A program made the translations under genes and the position numbers. The notes below the pieces were generated by a model, which worked only from the letters and a program-made list of their open reading frames with translations, did not search any database and was not told the DNA's origin. From Zoogloeaceae bacterium (GTDB lineage Bacteria > Pseudomonadota > Gammaproteobacteria > Burkholderiales > Rhodocyclaceae), in contig JAITMP010000026.1 of NCBI GenBank assembly GCA_031277315.1, forward strand, positions 1-41,486: DNA of 41,486 nt, written 5' to 3'. Each line of letters begins with the position of its first letter. Position 1 is the stretch's first letter. Below, in pieces: positions 16,450 to 25,701 of the stretch.

Positions 16450-17427
16450 TCAGGCGGCTGCCGCGTAGAGCCGTTCGACCAGCCGCCGCGCCAGGCCGGC
16501 GGCGACGCGACGCCGGTAGCCGGCGGCGACCAGCGTCGAAGCCATCGGCTGGATTTCCTTGCGCACCGCCTTGTCGAGGGCGGCATGGAAGGCTTCATCG
16601 GGCTTCTGGCCGATGAGGGCGTCGAGGCCGGACACCAGACCGGGATAGGAATTCAGCCCGGTGCAGGCAACGCGCAGCCCGGCGATGCGGTCGCCGTCGC
16701 GTTTGAGCGCGACAGCGATGCCGGCGAGGGGAAAGTCGATGGCACCGCGGATGCGCAGCTTTTCATAATCCGCCGTCCAGCCGGCTTCGAGCGGCACGTC
16801 GATCGAAATCAGCAGATCGCCCGGCGCGAGTTTGAGATGACGCATGCCGTCGTCGGCGAAAAGCGCGGCGATCGGTTCGCGCCGCGCGCCGGTCGGGCCG
16901 GCGATGTCGGCTTCGGCGCCGAGCGCCAGCAGGGCCGGGGCGAGATCGCCGCTGTAGCAGGCGTAGCAGCGTTCGGACTTGGGCGCGACGCGGCAGGTGT
17001 CGCCTTCGCATTTCATGCAATATTCATTGGTGGTGCGCCACCAGTCGCTCTGATTGTAGAAATAGCAGCGCGTGTCCTGCATCAGGTTGCCGCCGACGGT
17101 GGCGCAGATGCGGTGCGTCGGGCCGGCCACCAGAGAGGCGGCTTTGGCGAGCAGCGGGGCGCGGGCTCGCACCGTCGCGTCTTCGCACAGCGACTCCAGC
17201 GTCACGCCGGCGCCGATGCGCAGCGATTGCTCGCCGGCATGAATCCCGCGCAGTTCGGCCAGCCCGGAGACATCAATCAGCGTCTGCGCTTTCTGGATGT
17301 TGCGGCGCAGATTGGGCACCAGATCGGTGCCGCCGGCGAGATAGCGCGATTCGCCCGCCCGGTGCAGGGCAATGGCCTGGGCGACGGTTTCCGGCTTCTG
17401 GATGGAAAGAGTTTGGAGGGCTTGCAT
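16450..17427 (-). CDS. hcrB: 4-Hydroxybenzoyl-CoA reductase, beta (FAD) subunit
   Basis: 325 residues, the FAD-binding subunit of a xanthine-oxidase-family enzyme that reductively removes the phenolic hydroxyl of 4-hydroxybenzoyl-CoA to give benzoyl-CoA. FAD motifs: YLAGGTDLVPNLRR and ATVGGNLMQDTR. A loop typical of HcrB and missing in ordinary xanthine dehydrogenases carries Cys121, Cys137, Cys145 and Cys154 (plus 140 and 157). The spacing fits the four ligands of the extra [4Fe-4S] cluster known in the Thauera enzyme. The start codon overlaps the hcrA stop (TGATG arrangement). Third gene of hcrCAB. Confidence 0.92.
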   Translation of the reverse strand: MQALQTLSIQKPETVAQAIALHRAGESRYLAGGTDLVPNLRRNIQKAQTLIDVSGLAELRGIHAGEQSLRIGAGVTLESLCEDATVRARAPLLAKAASLVAGPTHRICATVGGNLMQDTRCYFYNQSDWWRTTNEYCMKCEGDTCRVAPKSERCYACYSGDLAPALLALGAEADIAGPTGARREPIAALFADDGMRHLKLAPGDLLISIDVPLEAGWTADYEKLRIRGAIDFPLAGIAVALKRDGDRIAGLRVACTGLNSYPGLVSGLDALIGQKPDEAFHAALDKAVRKEIQPMASTLVAAGYRRRVAAGLARRLVERLYAAAA

Positions 17428-19778
17428 CAGGCGGCTCCTTCGGTGGCGGGCTGCCGGGCGGATCTGCGCGCGGCAGCGCGGCGTTCGCGCTCGCGCTCTT
17501 CCATCGCGCCGGCGACGCGCTCGGGTGTCAGCGGCAGTTCGCGCAGCGCGAGGCCGGTGGCGTTGCGCACCGCTTCGGCGAGCGCCGCCGGCAGGCTGGA
17601 GAGCGGGCCTTCGCTGGCTTCCTTGGCGCCGAACGGCCCGTTCGGGTCGATGCTCTCAATGATGCCGACTTCAATCGGCGGCGATTCGGTGATGGTCGGC
17701 ATGCGATAGTCGAGGAAGTTGGCCGCTGTGTGCAAACCGTTCTCGTAGCGCGTTTCCTCGCAGATGCCCTGGCCGAGGCCCATCCACACCGCGCCCTGGA
17801 TTTGCCCTTCGACCGAGAGCGGATTGATGGCGTAGCCGCAATCGAGCGCGCACCAGGCGCGTTCGACCGTCACCAGTCCGGTGACATCGTCGACGCTGAC
17901 TTCGACCACCGTGGCGGCGTAGGAGAAGCCCATCGTCGAGCCGACGGCGCCGCCGCGATGCTTGCCGCCCTGAAAATCCTCGGGGCAGGTGAACGTGCCC
18001 TTGACGGTGAGCGTGCCGGTGCCGACTAGCGCCTCGATGGTCACATCATTGAAATTCAGCGTCTCGCCGCTGCTGATCGCCCGGTAGGCTTCGCCCAGGC
18101 ACTCGATGTCGTCGGGGCGGGTTTTCAGCTTGCGCGCGGCGGCTTCGACCAGCAGTTGCTTCAGATTCTCGGCGGCTTGAATGGTGGCGTTGCCAACCAT
18201 GTAGGTGACGCGCGAGGAGTAGGAGCCGTTGTCCTTCGGCGTCACCAGACTGTCGGAGGCGACGACGCGGATGCGCTCCCAGTCGACGCCGAGCACCTCG
18301 GCGACGCACTGCGCCACGATGGTGGATGAGCCTTGGCCGATCTCCGAAGCGCCGGTGAGAATGACGATGCCGCCGTCCCAGTCGAGCTTGAGAATGACCG
18401 TGGCATGTGGCTCGCCGCTCCAGTGCACCGGCTTCGCCGAACCGGAGACGAAATGCGAGCACGCCATGCCGAGGCCGTGTCCCTTCGGCAGCTTGCCGTA
18501 GCGCTCGCGCCAGCCGGAGGCGCGCTCAACCCAGTCGAGCGCCTCGGGCAGGCCGTAGGTGGTGATGCGCAGGCCGTTCATGGTTTCGGTCGGCGCCTTG
18601 AGCAGATTGCGGCGGCGTACTTCGATCGGATCGAGGCCGAGTTCCGCCGCCATCTCGCCCAGCAGCGAATCGAAAGCGAAGCGGGCGTTGACCGTGCCGT
18701 GGCCGCGCATGGCGCCGCAGGGCGGCGTATTGGTGTAGACGCGGTAGCCGTCGTATTTCACCGCCGGCAGATCGTAAAGGCCGTTGAGCAGCGCGCCGGC
18801 GTAGAGAATGGTGACGATGCCGTAGCCGCCGTAAGCGCCGCCGCGCATCACCATTTCCATCTCGCAGGCGGTGAGGCGGCCCTCGCGCGTCATGCCGATC
18901 TTGATGCGGACGTCGCTCTGCGGGCGGCCGCGATGGGTGAGGAAGGTTTCCTCGCGCGTCAGGTCGAGGCGCACCGTGCCGCGCGCGGCGCGGGCGAGCA
19001 GGCCGCAGACGATCTCGAAATTGAGCGTCTCGGTGCGCGCGCCGAAGCCGCCGCCGATGAACGGCTTGACGACGCGGATGCGCGAAGCATCCATGTCCAT
19101 GCAGCGCGCCAGCGACAGATGCACGTAATACGGCACCTGGGTGACGGAGTGCAGCGTCAGATGGTCGCGCTCCGGCTCGTAGGTTGCCAGGGCGGCGTGC
19201 GGCTCCATGTGGGCGTGGGTCACTTCGGCGCAATGGAAAGTCTGCTCGCGCACCAGATCGGCGCGGGCGAAGCCGGCGGTGACGTCGCCGAACTCGTTAT
19301 GCACTTCGCGTTCCAGGTTGCCGCGCTTGTTATCGTGCAGCAGCACGGCGTCTTCGCGGCGGGAGTCGGCGGGGTCGAAATAAGCCGGCAGCTCGATCAC
19401 CTTCAAGCGGATCAGCTTCAGCGCCCGTTCCGCCGTTTCGGCGTCCACGGCGGCGACCGCCGCCACCGGCTCGCCGCGATAGCGCACCTTGTCGCGCGCC
19501 AGCGGAAATTCATTTTGCGAGATCGGCAGAATGCCGTAAGGCTTGTCGCAATCCTGCCCCGTAATGATGGCCACCACGCCGGGCAGCGCGGCCGCCTCGC
19601 GGGTATCCACGGCAACGATTTCGGCATGCGCGTAAGGGCTGCGGAAAATGCGCCCGACGAGGGTGTTCGGCGCCGGCAGATCGGCGGTGTAATGAGCCGT
19701 GCCGGTGACTTTATTGACGCCGTCGATGAGCGGGCGCCGCGCGCCGGCGCCGCTGCGTTGCGTGCGATTTGTTTTCAT
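17427..19778 (-). CDS. hcrA: 4-Hydroxybenzoyl-CoA reductase, alpha (molybdenum) subunit
   Basis: 783 residues, the large subunit that binds molybdopterin-cytosine dinucleotide. N-terminal domain: [19 protein letters not shown] and [10 protein letters not shown]. Cofactor-binding motifs: [24 protein letters not shown] and [10 protein letters not shown]. Near the C-terminus GAKEASEG holds the conserved active-site Glu (about residue 720). Length and motifs match the Thauera-type enzyme. The C-terminal 25 residues are Arg/Ala-rich and poorly conserved. It overlaps hcrC by 4 bp and hcrB by 1 bp, so the three subunits should be made in equal amounts. Confidence 0.92.
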   Translation of the reverse strand: MKTNRTQRSGAGARRPLIDGVNKVTGTAHYTADLPAPNTLVGRIFRSPYAHAEIVAVDTREAAALPGVVAIITGQDCDKPYGILPISQNEFPLARDKVRYRGEPVAAVAAVDAETAERALKLIRLKVIELPAYFDPADSRREDAVLLHDNKRGNLEREVHNEFGDVTAGFARADLVREQTFHCAEVTHAHMEPHAALATYEPERDHLTLHSVTQVPYYVHLSLARCMDMDASRIRVVKPFIGGGFGARTETLNFEIVCGLLARAARGTVRLDLTREETFLTHRGRPQSDVRIKIGMTREGRLTACEMEMVMRGGAYGGYGIVTILYAGALLNGLYDLPAVKYDGYRVYTNTPPCGAMRGHGTVNARFAFDSLLGEMAAELGLDPIEVRRRNLLKAPTETMNGLRITTYGLPEALDWVERASGWRERYGKLPKGHGLGMACSHFVSGSAKPVHWSGEPHATVILKLDWDGGIVILTGASEIGQGSSTIVAQCVAEVLGVDWERIRVVASDSLVTPKDNGSYSSRVTYMVGNATIQAAENLKQLLVEAAARKLKTRPDDIECLGEAYRAISSGETLNFNDVTIEALVGTGTLTVKGTFTCPEDFQGGKHRGGAVGSTMGFSYAATVVEVSVDDVTGLVTVERAWCALDCGYAINPLSVEGQIQGAVWMGLGQGICEETRYENGLHTAANFLDYRMPTITESPPIEVGIIESIDPNGPFGAKEASEGPLSSLPAALAEAVRNATGLALRELPLTPERVAGAMEERERERRAAARRSARQPATEGAA

Positions 19779-20284
19779 GCTCTCTCCTCCATCTTTTCAT
19801 CGGCATTTTTTTCCGCGCCACAGGCGGCCTGGACCGATTCGACGATCTTGACGTAGCCGGTGCAGCGGCACAGGTTGCCGCCGAGCGCCTCGCGGATCTC
19901 GGCCTCGGTCGGATGCGGATTGCGCCGCAGCAGACCTTCGGCGGCCATGACCATGCCCGGCGTGCAAAAACCGCATTGTGCGCCGAGTTTCTCGTGGAAA
20001 GCCTGTTGCAGGGGCGACAAGCGGCCATCCTGCGACTGGGATTCGATCGTCTCGACATGGCAGCCTTCGACCGCGACGGCGAAAGTGCAGCACGCCAGCC
20101 GGGGCCGGCCATCGACCAGCACCGTGCAGGCGCCGCATTCGCCGCCGTCGCAGCCGCGCTTGGTGCCGGTGAGATAAAGCTGCTCGCGCAGATAGTCGAG
20201 CAGCAATTGGTTGTCCGCCACCGCGTCTTCACGCCAGCGGCCATTGACCTGGATGCGCAGGATGCGCTTCGTATTCTGATTCAT
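19775..20284 (-). CDS. hcrC: 4-Hydroxybenzoyl-CoA reductase, gamma (2Fe-2S) subunit
   Basis: 169 residues from the ATG at 20284 behind GGGGGAC; upstream in-frame starts would lie within the promoter. Two [2Fe-2S] clusters: plant-type Cys45, Cys50, Cys53, Cys65 ([16 protein letters not shown]) and the second Cys104, Cys107, Cys139, Cys141 (CGFCTPGM and NLCRCTGY). It passes electrons to the molybdenum site during dearomatising reduction. A 76-bp gap with a promoter separates it from fdhD. Confidence 0.92.
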   Translation of the reverse strand: MNQNTKRILRIQVNGRWREDAVADNQLLLDYLREQLYLTGTKRGCDGGECGACTVLVDGRPRLACCTFAVAVEGCHVETIESQSQDGRLSPLQQAFHEKLGAQCGFCTPGMVMAAEGLLRRNPHPTEAEIREALGGNLCRCTGYVKIVESVQAACGAEKNADEKMEERA

Positions 20285-20321
20285 GTCCCCCGACCCCTTC
20301 CGTGACACCATGGAAGCCCCG

Positions 20322-20350
20322 ATGATAGATTGAAACGAAATAGTTTGCAA
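20322..20350 (-). promoter_or_regulatory. Promoter of hcrCAB
   Basis: On the minus strand TTGCAA (20350-20345), a 17-bp spacer and TATCAT (20327-20322). The start would be near 20315, giving a leader of about 30 nt before hcrC. Confidence 0.6.
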
Positions 20351-20369
20351 TCAAGCAATATCAAGCAAT
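20350..20369. promoter_or_regulatory. Tandem 10-bp repeat upstream of the hcrCAB promoter
   Basis: ATCAAGCAAT occurs twice head-to-tail (20350-20359 and 20360-20369), touching the -35 box and covering the fdhD stop codon. One-turn spacing suggests a regulator-binding site on one face of the helix. Confidence 0.5.
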
Positions 20370-21308
20370 TTGAAGCGGGCTGCGCGAGGCGTTTGCCGCG
20401 CCGTCCGCCGCCAGCAGGCGGCGGTCGTGGGTGAAGACGGTGGCGCAGCCGTTGCGGACGAAGCCGCAGAGGGTGATGTTGCAGCGTTCGGCGGCTTCAA
20501 TCGCGAGCGAGGAGGCGGCGGAGACGGCGGCGACCAGTTCCAGCCCGGCGCGCGCGGCCTTGCTGACCATTTCCAGCGTGATGCGGCTGGTCAGCGCCGT
20601 GCCGCAGCCCGCCAGCGGGCGGCCGGCGAGCAGGCATTGGCCGATGACCTTGTCGAGGGCGTTGTGGCGGCCAAGGTCTTCGGCCAGCGCCAGCACACGG
20701 CCTTCGGCGTCGAAGAGGGCGGCGGCGTGGGTGCCGCCGGTGGCGAGCCAGACGGCCTGGCGCTGGCGCATCGTCGACATGATGGCGTCGAGGCGGGCGG
20801 GCGTGAGCCGCAGGGCGTCGCCTGCCGGATGCAGGCCGCGCAGGATGTCTTCGATCTGCTCGCGGCCGCCGCAGATGCCGCAGGCGGAGCCGACCACCAC
20901 GTTGCGGCGGCGCGCTTGCACCTGCTGCGGGTTGACAAGGGTCAAGCGCACTACGCCCGGCGTGTCCGCGCAGACCGCCAGCGAGCGGATGTCGTCGATG
21001 CGATCGAACAGCCCTTCGGTGAAGGCGAAGCCGGCGGCGAGGGCGAGGATTTCCGGCACGCTGTTTTTGTTACCTTCTTTGCCGTTTTCTTTGCCGCCTT
21101 CGCCCGGCGCGTCGGTCAGCACGCCGTCTTGCGGCGTGAAAGCGCAGGGGACGGGAACCGGCTCGGTCGGCGTCCACATCAGGGTGAACGCGCCGATGTC
21201 CTCGACATCAATGGCGAGGGCTTCTTCCTCGACCACCGGGCAGGCGTCGTCGCCGCGAACGGCGGCGTCGAAGCGGCGGGCGGCGACGGTGCGGATACCG
21301 TGCGACAT
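20361..21308 (-). CDS. fdhD: Molybdoenzyme sulfurtransferase FdhD
   Basis: 315 residues. In E. coli, FdhD receives sulfur from IscS and passes it to the molybdenum cofactor of formate dehydrogenase. Family marks: EILALAAGFAFTEGLF, the catalytic pair Cys143/Cys146 in SACGICGGRE, ALAEDLGRHNALDKVIG and TSRITLEMVSKAARAG. A charged Gly/Glu/Lys/Asn insert is seen at about 68-83. It lies 13 bp after the molybdopterin oxidoreductase gene and upstream of hcrCAB, with no formate dehydrogenase in the window. A role for the adjacent oxidoreductase is the likely reason. Confidence 0.92.
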   Translation of the reverse strand: MSHGIRTVAARRFDAAVRGDDACPVVEEEALAIDVEDIGAFTLMWTPTEPVPVPCAFTPQDGVLTDAPGEGGKENGKEGNKNSVPEILALAAGFAFTEGLFDRIDDIRSLAVCADTPGVVRLTLVNPQQVQARRRNVVVGSACGICGGREQIEDILRGLHPAGDALRLTPARLDAIMSTMRQRQAVWLATGGTHAAALFDAEGRVLALAEDLGRHNALDKVIGQCLLAGRPLAGCGTALTSRITLEMVSKAARAGLELVAAVSAASSLAIEAAERCNITLCGFVRNGCATVFTHDRRLLAADGAANASRSPLQIA

Positions 21309-21321
21309 CCCGCGCGCCGCC

Positions 21322-24045
21322 TCAGGCCGCCTTGCGCAGGGCGACGCGCACGATGTCGGCGCCGGAGCCGGTGGCGTCGGTCAATTCCAGCGACATTGAC
21401 GCGACGGTGTTGAGGCTCGGCGCTTTGATGTCTTTGGCATAGGGCGTGGCCCAGTGGTCGAACTGGCCGATGATGAGCAGGGTGTCCGGGCGGATGCCCT
21501 GATTGATGATGGCCGGGCCGCGCGTGGCGCTCACGGGGGAGACGATGTCGACCAGATCGCCTTCTTCGATGCCGAGTTCTTCCGCCGTGCGCGTGTTCAT
21601 CACCACGCCGCGATGGCCGCGCACGTTTTGCGACAGTTCGTCCATCAACTGGATCGAGGCGTTGCCGCTGGCATGGAACTGCATGCTTTTGGTGGTGAGC
21701 AGCCAGAACGGGAAATCCTCCGGCTTCGCGCCCTGATTGATGAGCGCCTTTTCCCAGATGCCGGGCATGTCGTGCCAGACCGGCAGGAACTGGTATTCGG
21801 TGAGTTGATTGTCCCACCAGTGAATGCCCTGTTCATGCAGGCGGCGTTCCAGTTCGCGGCCGGAGCGGGTCAGCCGTTCCTGATACGGCAGTTCAAAGCG
21901 CAAATTCTGTTCGACCATTTTCGGATACAGATACCAGCCGCGCCGCGACCAGGGCTTGCTGTAGAAGCCGTTCTCGCGGAACCAGTCGAGGTCGCGCACC
22001 TCCGCGCCGTCGGAAAGGCTGGCGCTGGCGGCCTTGCAGGCGGCGTCCCAGATTTCGTCGACGCTGTGGGGCGTTTCCGGGTCGAGGGTGAAGTCGAAGT
22101 TCTCGCCTTTCAGCGGTACGCTGCCGGCGCCGCGGTTGATGGCGCTGTTGTATTCCTTGAGGATGCCGACGCGGCGGGCAAGCTCGGTGGCGATCCAGGT
22201 GAAATCGCGCGTGTCGCCCTGCGGCGCGACCACCGGCTGGCGCAGGATGAAGCCCTGATGATCCCAGTATTGCTCAATGTATTTGGTGCGGCCAAGACGG
22301 ATCAGTTGCAGGCTTTCGAGATCGGTCGCTTCCGGCAGCAGGATGTCGGCCATCCAGTTGGTTTCGTCGATGGTGTAGGAGAAAGAAACCATGAAGGGGA
22401 AGCGGGCGATCGTCTCGGACAGGCTGCGCGTGTCCCAGAAAGAGATCGCCGGATTGGTGCGGTACGTGATCCACAGGTCGGGAAACGCCGGCGTCATCAA
22501 TTTTTCCGGCGGCGTTTTCTGCCACATCCATGCCAGATGGGTCGGGCCGAGCGCCTGGCTCCAGGGGCCGTTGCCGGCCAGCGGCACCAGCGTGCGGTGG
22601 GCGTTGCGGCCGGTCGGCTTGCGTATCCAGCGCTGCGGATCGGTCGGGTTGAGGCCGTGCACCATGAAGCCGTCATCGCCCGGCTTGACGCTCTGCAAGC
22701 GGTCGTCATGGGGGCGATTGATGCGGACAGTGGTGCCGAGCGTGCCGCCCGGCACTTCCAGCGCGCCGACCAGCACCGCCATCACGGTGCGCGCCCAGCA
22801 GCATTCGAACGCGCCCCAGCCGTTGTTGACAGTCTTGCCCAGCGTTACCGAGACGGGGCGGAAGGGCAGGGTTTCGCCGCCGATCTCGATTGTCTCGCCG
22901 ACGTGGGCGTGGTCCACGAATTCATGGCCGACGCGGCGGATGCGCTCGGCCGGCACTTCGCACACTTTTTCCGCCCACTCCGGCGTATAGGCCGCGACGT
23001 GGGCGACCAGCTTGGCGAAAGCCGGTTCGCCCTCGACATTGCGGTGCTGCCAGCGGTCTTCGTCCGGGCCTTGCTCGTAAGCCGATGGCACGGTGAAGCG
23101 GCCTTCGAGCGCGGGCGCGGTGTCCGGCGTGTCGAAAGGCACGGCGGCGTTGCGGCGGGTATCCCACAGCAAGGGCTTGCCGCTGTCCGGCTCGCGCAGA
23201 TAGTAGCCGTGGGGGCCGACCAGATAGGGCGACGCGGTGCGGTCGCGCAGGAAAGGCAGATCGAGATCTTCACGCGGCCGCTCGTGCAGCATGACGTGGA
23301 TGAGGGCGAACATGAACGCGCCGTCGGTCTTCGGCTTGATGGGAATCCACTCGGCGGAAGCGGCGGCGGTCACGCCCAGATGCGGCTCGACATAGACGCG
23401 CTTCATGCCGCGCACGCGCGCCTTGGCGTGGCGGGCGACGGCGCAGACGCCGCCCGTCACCTCGACGTTGGCGCCGAGGGAGATGACGTATTCGGAATAA
23501 GGCGTGTCGGCGGCGACGGTGAAGGCGCGGTGCCAGTATTCGCCGTACAGGTGTTCGGAATGCACGCACTTGACGCCCTGGCCGGAGCCGAAGCTGAAAT
23601 CCATCTGCCCCCAGGCGGAGAGGAAAGCCGGGAAGGTGCCCATGTAGTTGGAGGGCGTGCCGCCGTGGCCGAAGCTGGCCGCCACGCGCGGCAGGCCGTC
23701 TTCGTCGATGATGCCCTTGGCGCGGATCTCGCGCATTTTCGCGGCCACGATGTCGAGCGCCTCGTCCCACGAGATCGGCTCGAAGCCGGGGTCTTCATTG
23801 ATGCCCTTTTTGGGGTTGGTGCGCCGCATCGGCGAGAGGATGCGGTGTGGCGAATAAGTCTTCTGGATCAGGCCGTAGGCCTTCACGCAGGGCTTGCCGT
23901 CGCCTGGGTGAATATCCTTGCCGCAGAAATTCGGCCCCACCTCGGTGGCGACGCCGTTTTCCACTTTTACCGTCAGCAGATCCGGCCCCGCCACGCAGTT
24001 GTAGCAGTAGGTCGGCACCCATTTTGCCGTTGTTTTCGCGTCCAT
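21322..24045 (-). CDS. Molybdopterin oxidoreductase, DMSO-reductase family (PadB-like?)
   Basis: 907 residues. The family is clear from SPMRRTNPKKG, FEPISWDEALDIVA, MADILLPEATDLES and the C-terminal VMNTRTAEELGIEEGDLVDI. The N-terminal Fe-S site is unusual: Cys14 and Cys17 are present but Pro21 stands where the third Cys of CX2CX3C is expected; Cys41 and Cys53 follow. Cys160 in GVKCVHSEH is a possible molybdenum ligand. No twin-arginine signal is seen, so it should act in the cytoplasm. It resembles the large subunit of phenylacetyl-CoA:acceptor oxidoreductase from anaerobic aromatic degraders, which fits the hcr neighbours, but subfamily assignment is from memory. Pyrogallol/resorcinol hydroxylase-type enzymes are alternatives. 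No Fe-S or membrane partner gene adjoins it. Confidence 0.75.
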   Translation of the reverse strand: MDAKTTAKWVPTYCYNCVAGPDLLTVKVENGVATEVGPNFCGKDIHPGDGKPCVKAYGLIQKTYSPHRILSPMRRTNPKKGINEDPGFEPISWDEALDIVAAKMREIRAKGIIDEDGLPRVAASFGHGGTPSNYMGTFPAFLSAWGQMDFSFGSGQGVKCVHSEHLYGEYWHRAFTVAADTPYSEYVISLGANVEVTGGVCAVARHAKARVRGMKRVYVEPHLGVTAAASAEWIPIKPKTDGAFMFALIHVMLHERPREDLDLPFLRDRTASPYLVGPHGYYLREPDSGKPLLWDTRRNAAVPFDTPDTAPALEGRFTVPSAYEQGPDEDRWQHRNVEGEPAFAKLVAHVAAYTPEWAEKVCEVPAERIRRVGHEFVDHAHVGETIEIGGETLPFRPVSVTLGKTVNNGWGAFECCWARTVMAVLVGALEVPGGTLGTTVRINRPHDDRLQSVKPGDDGFMVHGLNPTDPQRWIRKPTGRNAHRTLVPLAGNGPWSQALGPTHLAWMWQKTPPEKLMTPAFPDLWITYRTNPAISFWDTRSLSETIARFPFMVSFSYTIDETNWMADILLPEATDLESLQLIRLGRTKYIEQYWDHQGFILRQPVVAPQGDTRDFTWIATELARRVGILKEYNSAINRGAGSVPLKGENFDFTLDPETPHSVDEIWDAACKAASASLSDGAEVRDLDWFRENGFYSKPWSRRGWYLYPKMVEQNLRFELPYQERLTRSGRELERRLHEQGIHWWDNQLTEYQFLPVWHDMPGIWEKALINQGAKPEDFPFWLLTTKSMQFHASGNASIQLMDELSQNVRGHRGVVMNTRTAEELGIEEGDLVDIVSPVSATRGPAIINQGIRPDTLLIIGQFDHWATPYAKDIKAPSLNTVASMSLELTDATGSGADIVRVALRKAA

Positions 24046-24074
24046 CTCCCCCTCCGGTTCTTGAGTTATAAGGG

Positions 24075-24106
24075 AACAATACAGGAAACCCCGAAACGAT
24101 ACAGGA
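24075..24106. promoter_or_regulatory. Direct-repeat operator candidate upstream of the Mo operon
   Basis: AACAATACAGGA (24075-24086) and AACGATACAGGA (24095-24106) differ at one base and are 20 bp apart, about two helical turns. They lie 30-60 bp before the start of the molybdopterin oxidoreductase gene, which leads the operon. No confident promoter was fixed next to them. Confidence 0.5.
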
Positions 24107-24247
24107 TTATCTTGAATGTTCCTAAAGATGTATCAAGTATAGACGGATTGGCGGGCCGTTCAAACAGAAAAAAGGCGGGTTGGAAGCGATGGAGGGAGGG
24201 GGAGGGGAAGGGGAGGGGGCCGGGCCGGATTGGATTGGGTTGGGCAA

Positions 24248-24844
24248 TCAGGCCGGCGCGGCGCGGGCCAGTTCCGCATGCCGGAAACAGCCCGTGAGGT
24301 GGTCGTTCACCATTCCGGTCGCCTGCATGTGGGCGTAACAGATGGTGCTGCCGACGAATTTGAAACCGCGCTCCTTGAGATCGCGGCTGAGGGCATCGGA
24401 TTCCTTCGTGCTGGCCGGCACCTGCCGCAAGGTTTTCCAGCGGTTGACGATGGGCCGGCCATTGACGAAGCGCCAGATGTAAGCGTCGAAACTGCCGAAA
24501 GCCGCCTGCACATCAAGAAAGCGCCGCGCGTTGCCGATGGCGGCCTCGATTTTCAGGCGATTGCGCACAATGCCCGCGTCGGCCAGCAGGCGCGCAATTT
24601 CCCGCTCGCCGAAACCGGCCACCGCCGCCGCGTCGAAGCCGGCAAAAGCGCGGCGGTAAGCCTCGCGCTTCTTTAGAATGGTGATCCACGACAAACCGGC
24701 TTGCGCTCCTTCAAGAATCAGAAACTCGAACAAGCGCCGGTCGTCATGCACCGGCACGCCCCACTCGGCATCGTGATAAGCGACATACACCGGATCAACG
24801 CCGCACCAGCCGCAGCGCGTTATTGGGTCGTCTCGGGATGGCAT
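24248..24844 (-). CDS. tag: DNA-3-methyladenine glycosylase I
   Basis: 198 residues. It removes 3-methyladenine from alkylated DNA as the first step of base-excision repair. RCGWCGVDPVYVAYHDAEWG carries Cys11 and His24 with the same spacing as the zinc ligands Cys4 and His17 of E. coli Tag; the other two ligands would be His and Cys in NDHLTGCFRH. FLILEGAQAGLSWITILKKR includes the catalytic-pocket Glu. It is monocistronic, and its end faces the 202-bp gap before the Mo operon. Confidence 0.95.
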   Translation of the reverse strand: MPSRDDPITRCGWCGVDPVYVAYHDAEWGVPVHDDRRLFEFLILEGAQAGLSWITILKKREAYRRAFAGFDAAAVAGFGEREIARLLADAGIVRNRLKIEAAIGNARRFLDVQAAFGSFDAYIWRFVNGRPIVNRWKTLRQVPASTKESDALSRDLKERGFKFVGSTICYAHMQATGMVNDHLTGCFRHAELARAAPA

Positions 24845-24900
24845 GGGGTTTTAATGGCGCGGCTGAAATTCAATAAAATGGACTGAGCTTGATAGGCCGG

Positions 24901-24922
24901 GTTGAGCGCAGCGAAGCTCAAC
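24901..24922. repeat. Short REP-like hairpin
   Basis: GTTGAGC and GCTCAAC flank GCAGCGAA. This GTTGAGCGCAGCGAAGC-type hairpin is a common intergenic repeat in betaproteobacterial genomes. No gene is seen between 24845 and 25001. Confidence 0.5.
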
Positions 24923-25001
24923 ACCATGACCGTTTTCAATCACGGCGCCATTGTTTGCTGCCACGGTCAAATTTCGGCTGCATGACCTGGATGATGAATT
25001 T

Positions 25002-25493
25002 CTATCGCATGGCGCGCACACACGTCAGCGCGTCCTTGCGGATGTTGTGCTTCCTGAAAATTCCGTCGCGGATCTGGTTGCAGATCATGTCGCTCTCATC
25101 CACGCTGACGCCCCAGAAGAGCAGACGGGTTTCGCGCTCCCGCCAGTTGTTTCTCGCTATGCTGAGGTAGGTTACAAAAGTCGGTTCATTGTTAAAAAAT
25201 TTGGCGAACCGGGGCGGCAGTTCGGATTTGCATTCCAATGACTTCATAACCCATTTTGTGGGGATCGATGTCTGGGCCTCCTGAAGGTTCTCCACCATCG
25301 CATCCGAGTATTTCTTGCAGTCTGTTTCGTCCACGACCTCGGTAAAAATAACGCCCTCAAGGTGCCGGTCGCCGACGTCCAAAGTCGCGTGAACCTCGGC
25401 ATATACAGGGTTTGAAATCACGTTGGAATGTTGACGCTGAAACAGAAAAATCGCGCCGCCAATGATGCACAGGATGATAATGAGTTGCTTCAT
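25002..25493 (-). CDS. Membrane-anchored periplasmic protein, unknown function
   Basis: 163 residues from the ATG at 25493. MKQLIIILCIIGGAIFLFQR is an uncleaved signal anchor or signal peptide. The rest is a soluble domain with four cysteines (ETDCKKYS, LECKSELP, MICNQIRD, LTCVRAMR) spaced for two disulfides. No known domain was recognised. Codon use is less GC-rich than in the neighbouring tag and hyb genes, which suggests acquisition. A longer frame from 25559 adds residues without family support. Confidence 0.6.
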   Translation of the reverse strand: MKQLIIILCIIGGAIFLFQRQHSNVISNPVYAEVHATLDVGDRHLEGVIFTEVVDETDCKKYSDAMVENLQEAQTSIPTKWVMKSLECKSELPPRFAKFFNNEPTFVTYLSIARNNWRERETRLLFWGVSVDESDMICNQIRDGIFRKHNIRKDALTCVRAMR

Positions 25494-25701
25494 GAATTGG
25501 CCTTGGGCTGGATGGGGCCAGGCTGGGCAGAGCGCAGACTGCCAACGCTTCAAAGCCACAGAAGCCCATCACCTGCCGCCACAGCTTTTAATCTTGATTT
25601 TTTTACGGCAAAGAACCATATCGCATTACCCATAAATGCGCAATGGGCAAACGGGCGGCGCCCAACAGATCATTTAACGACGTCGGGATCAACGATACGC
25701 C

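Noticed and set aside
21454-24297. 947-codon plus-strand frame opposite the molybdopterin oxidoreductase
   Set aside because: Antisense shadow caused by codon bias; the minus-strand protein has all family motifs.
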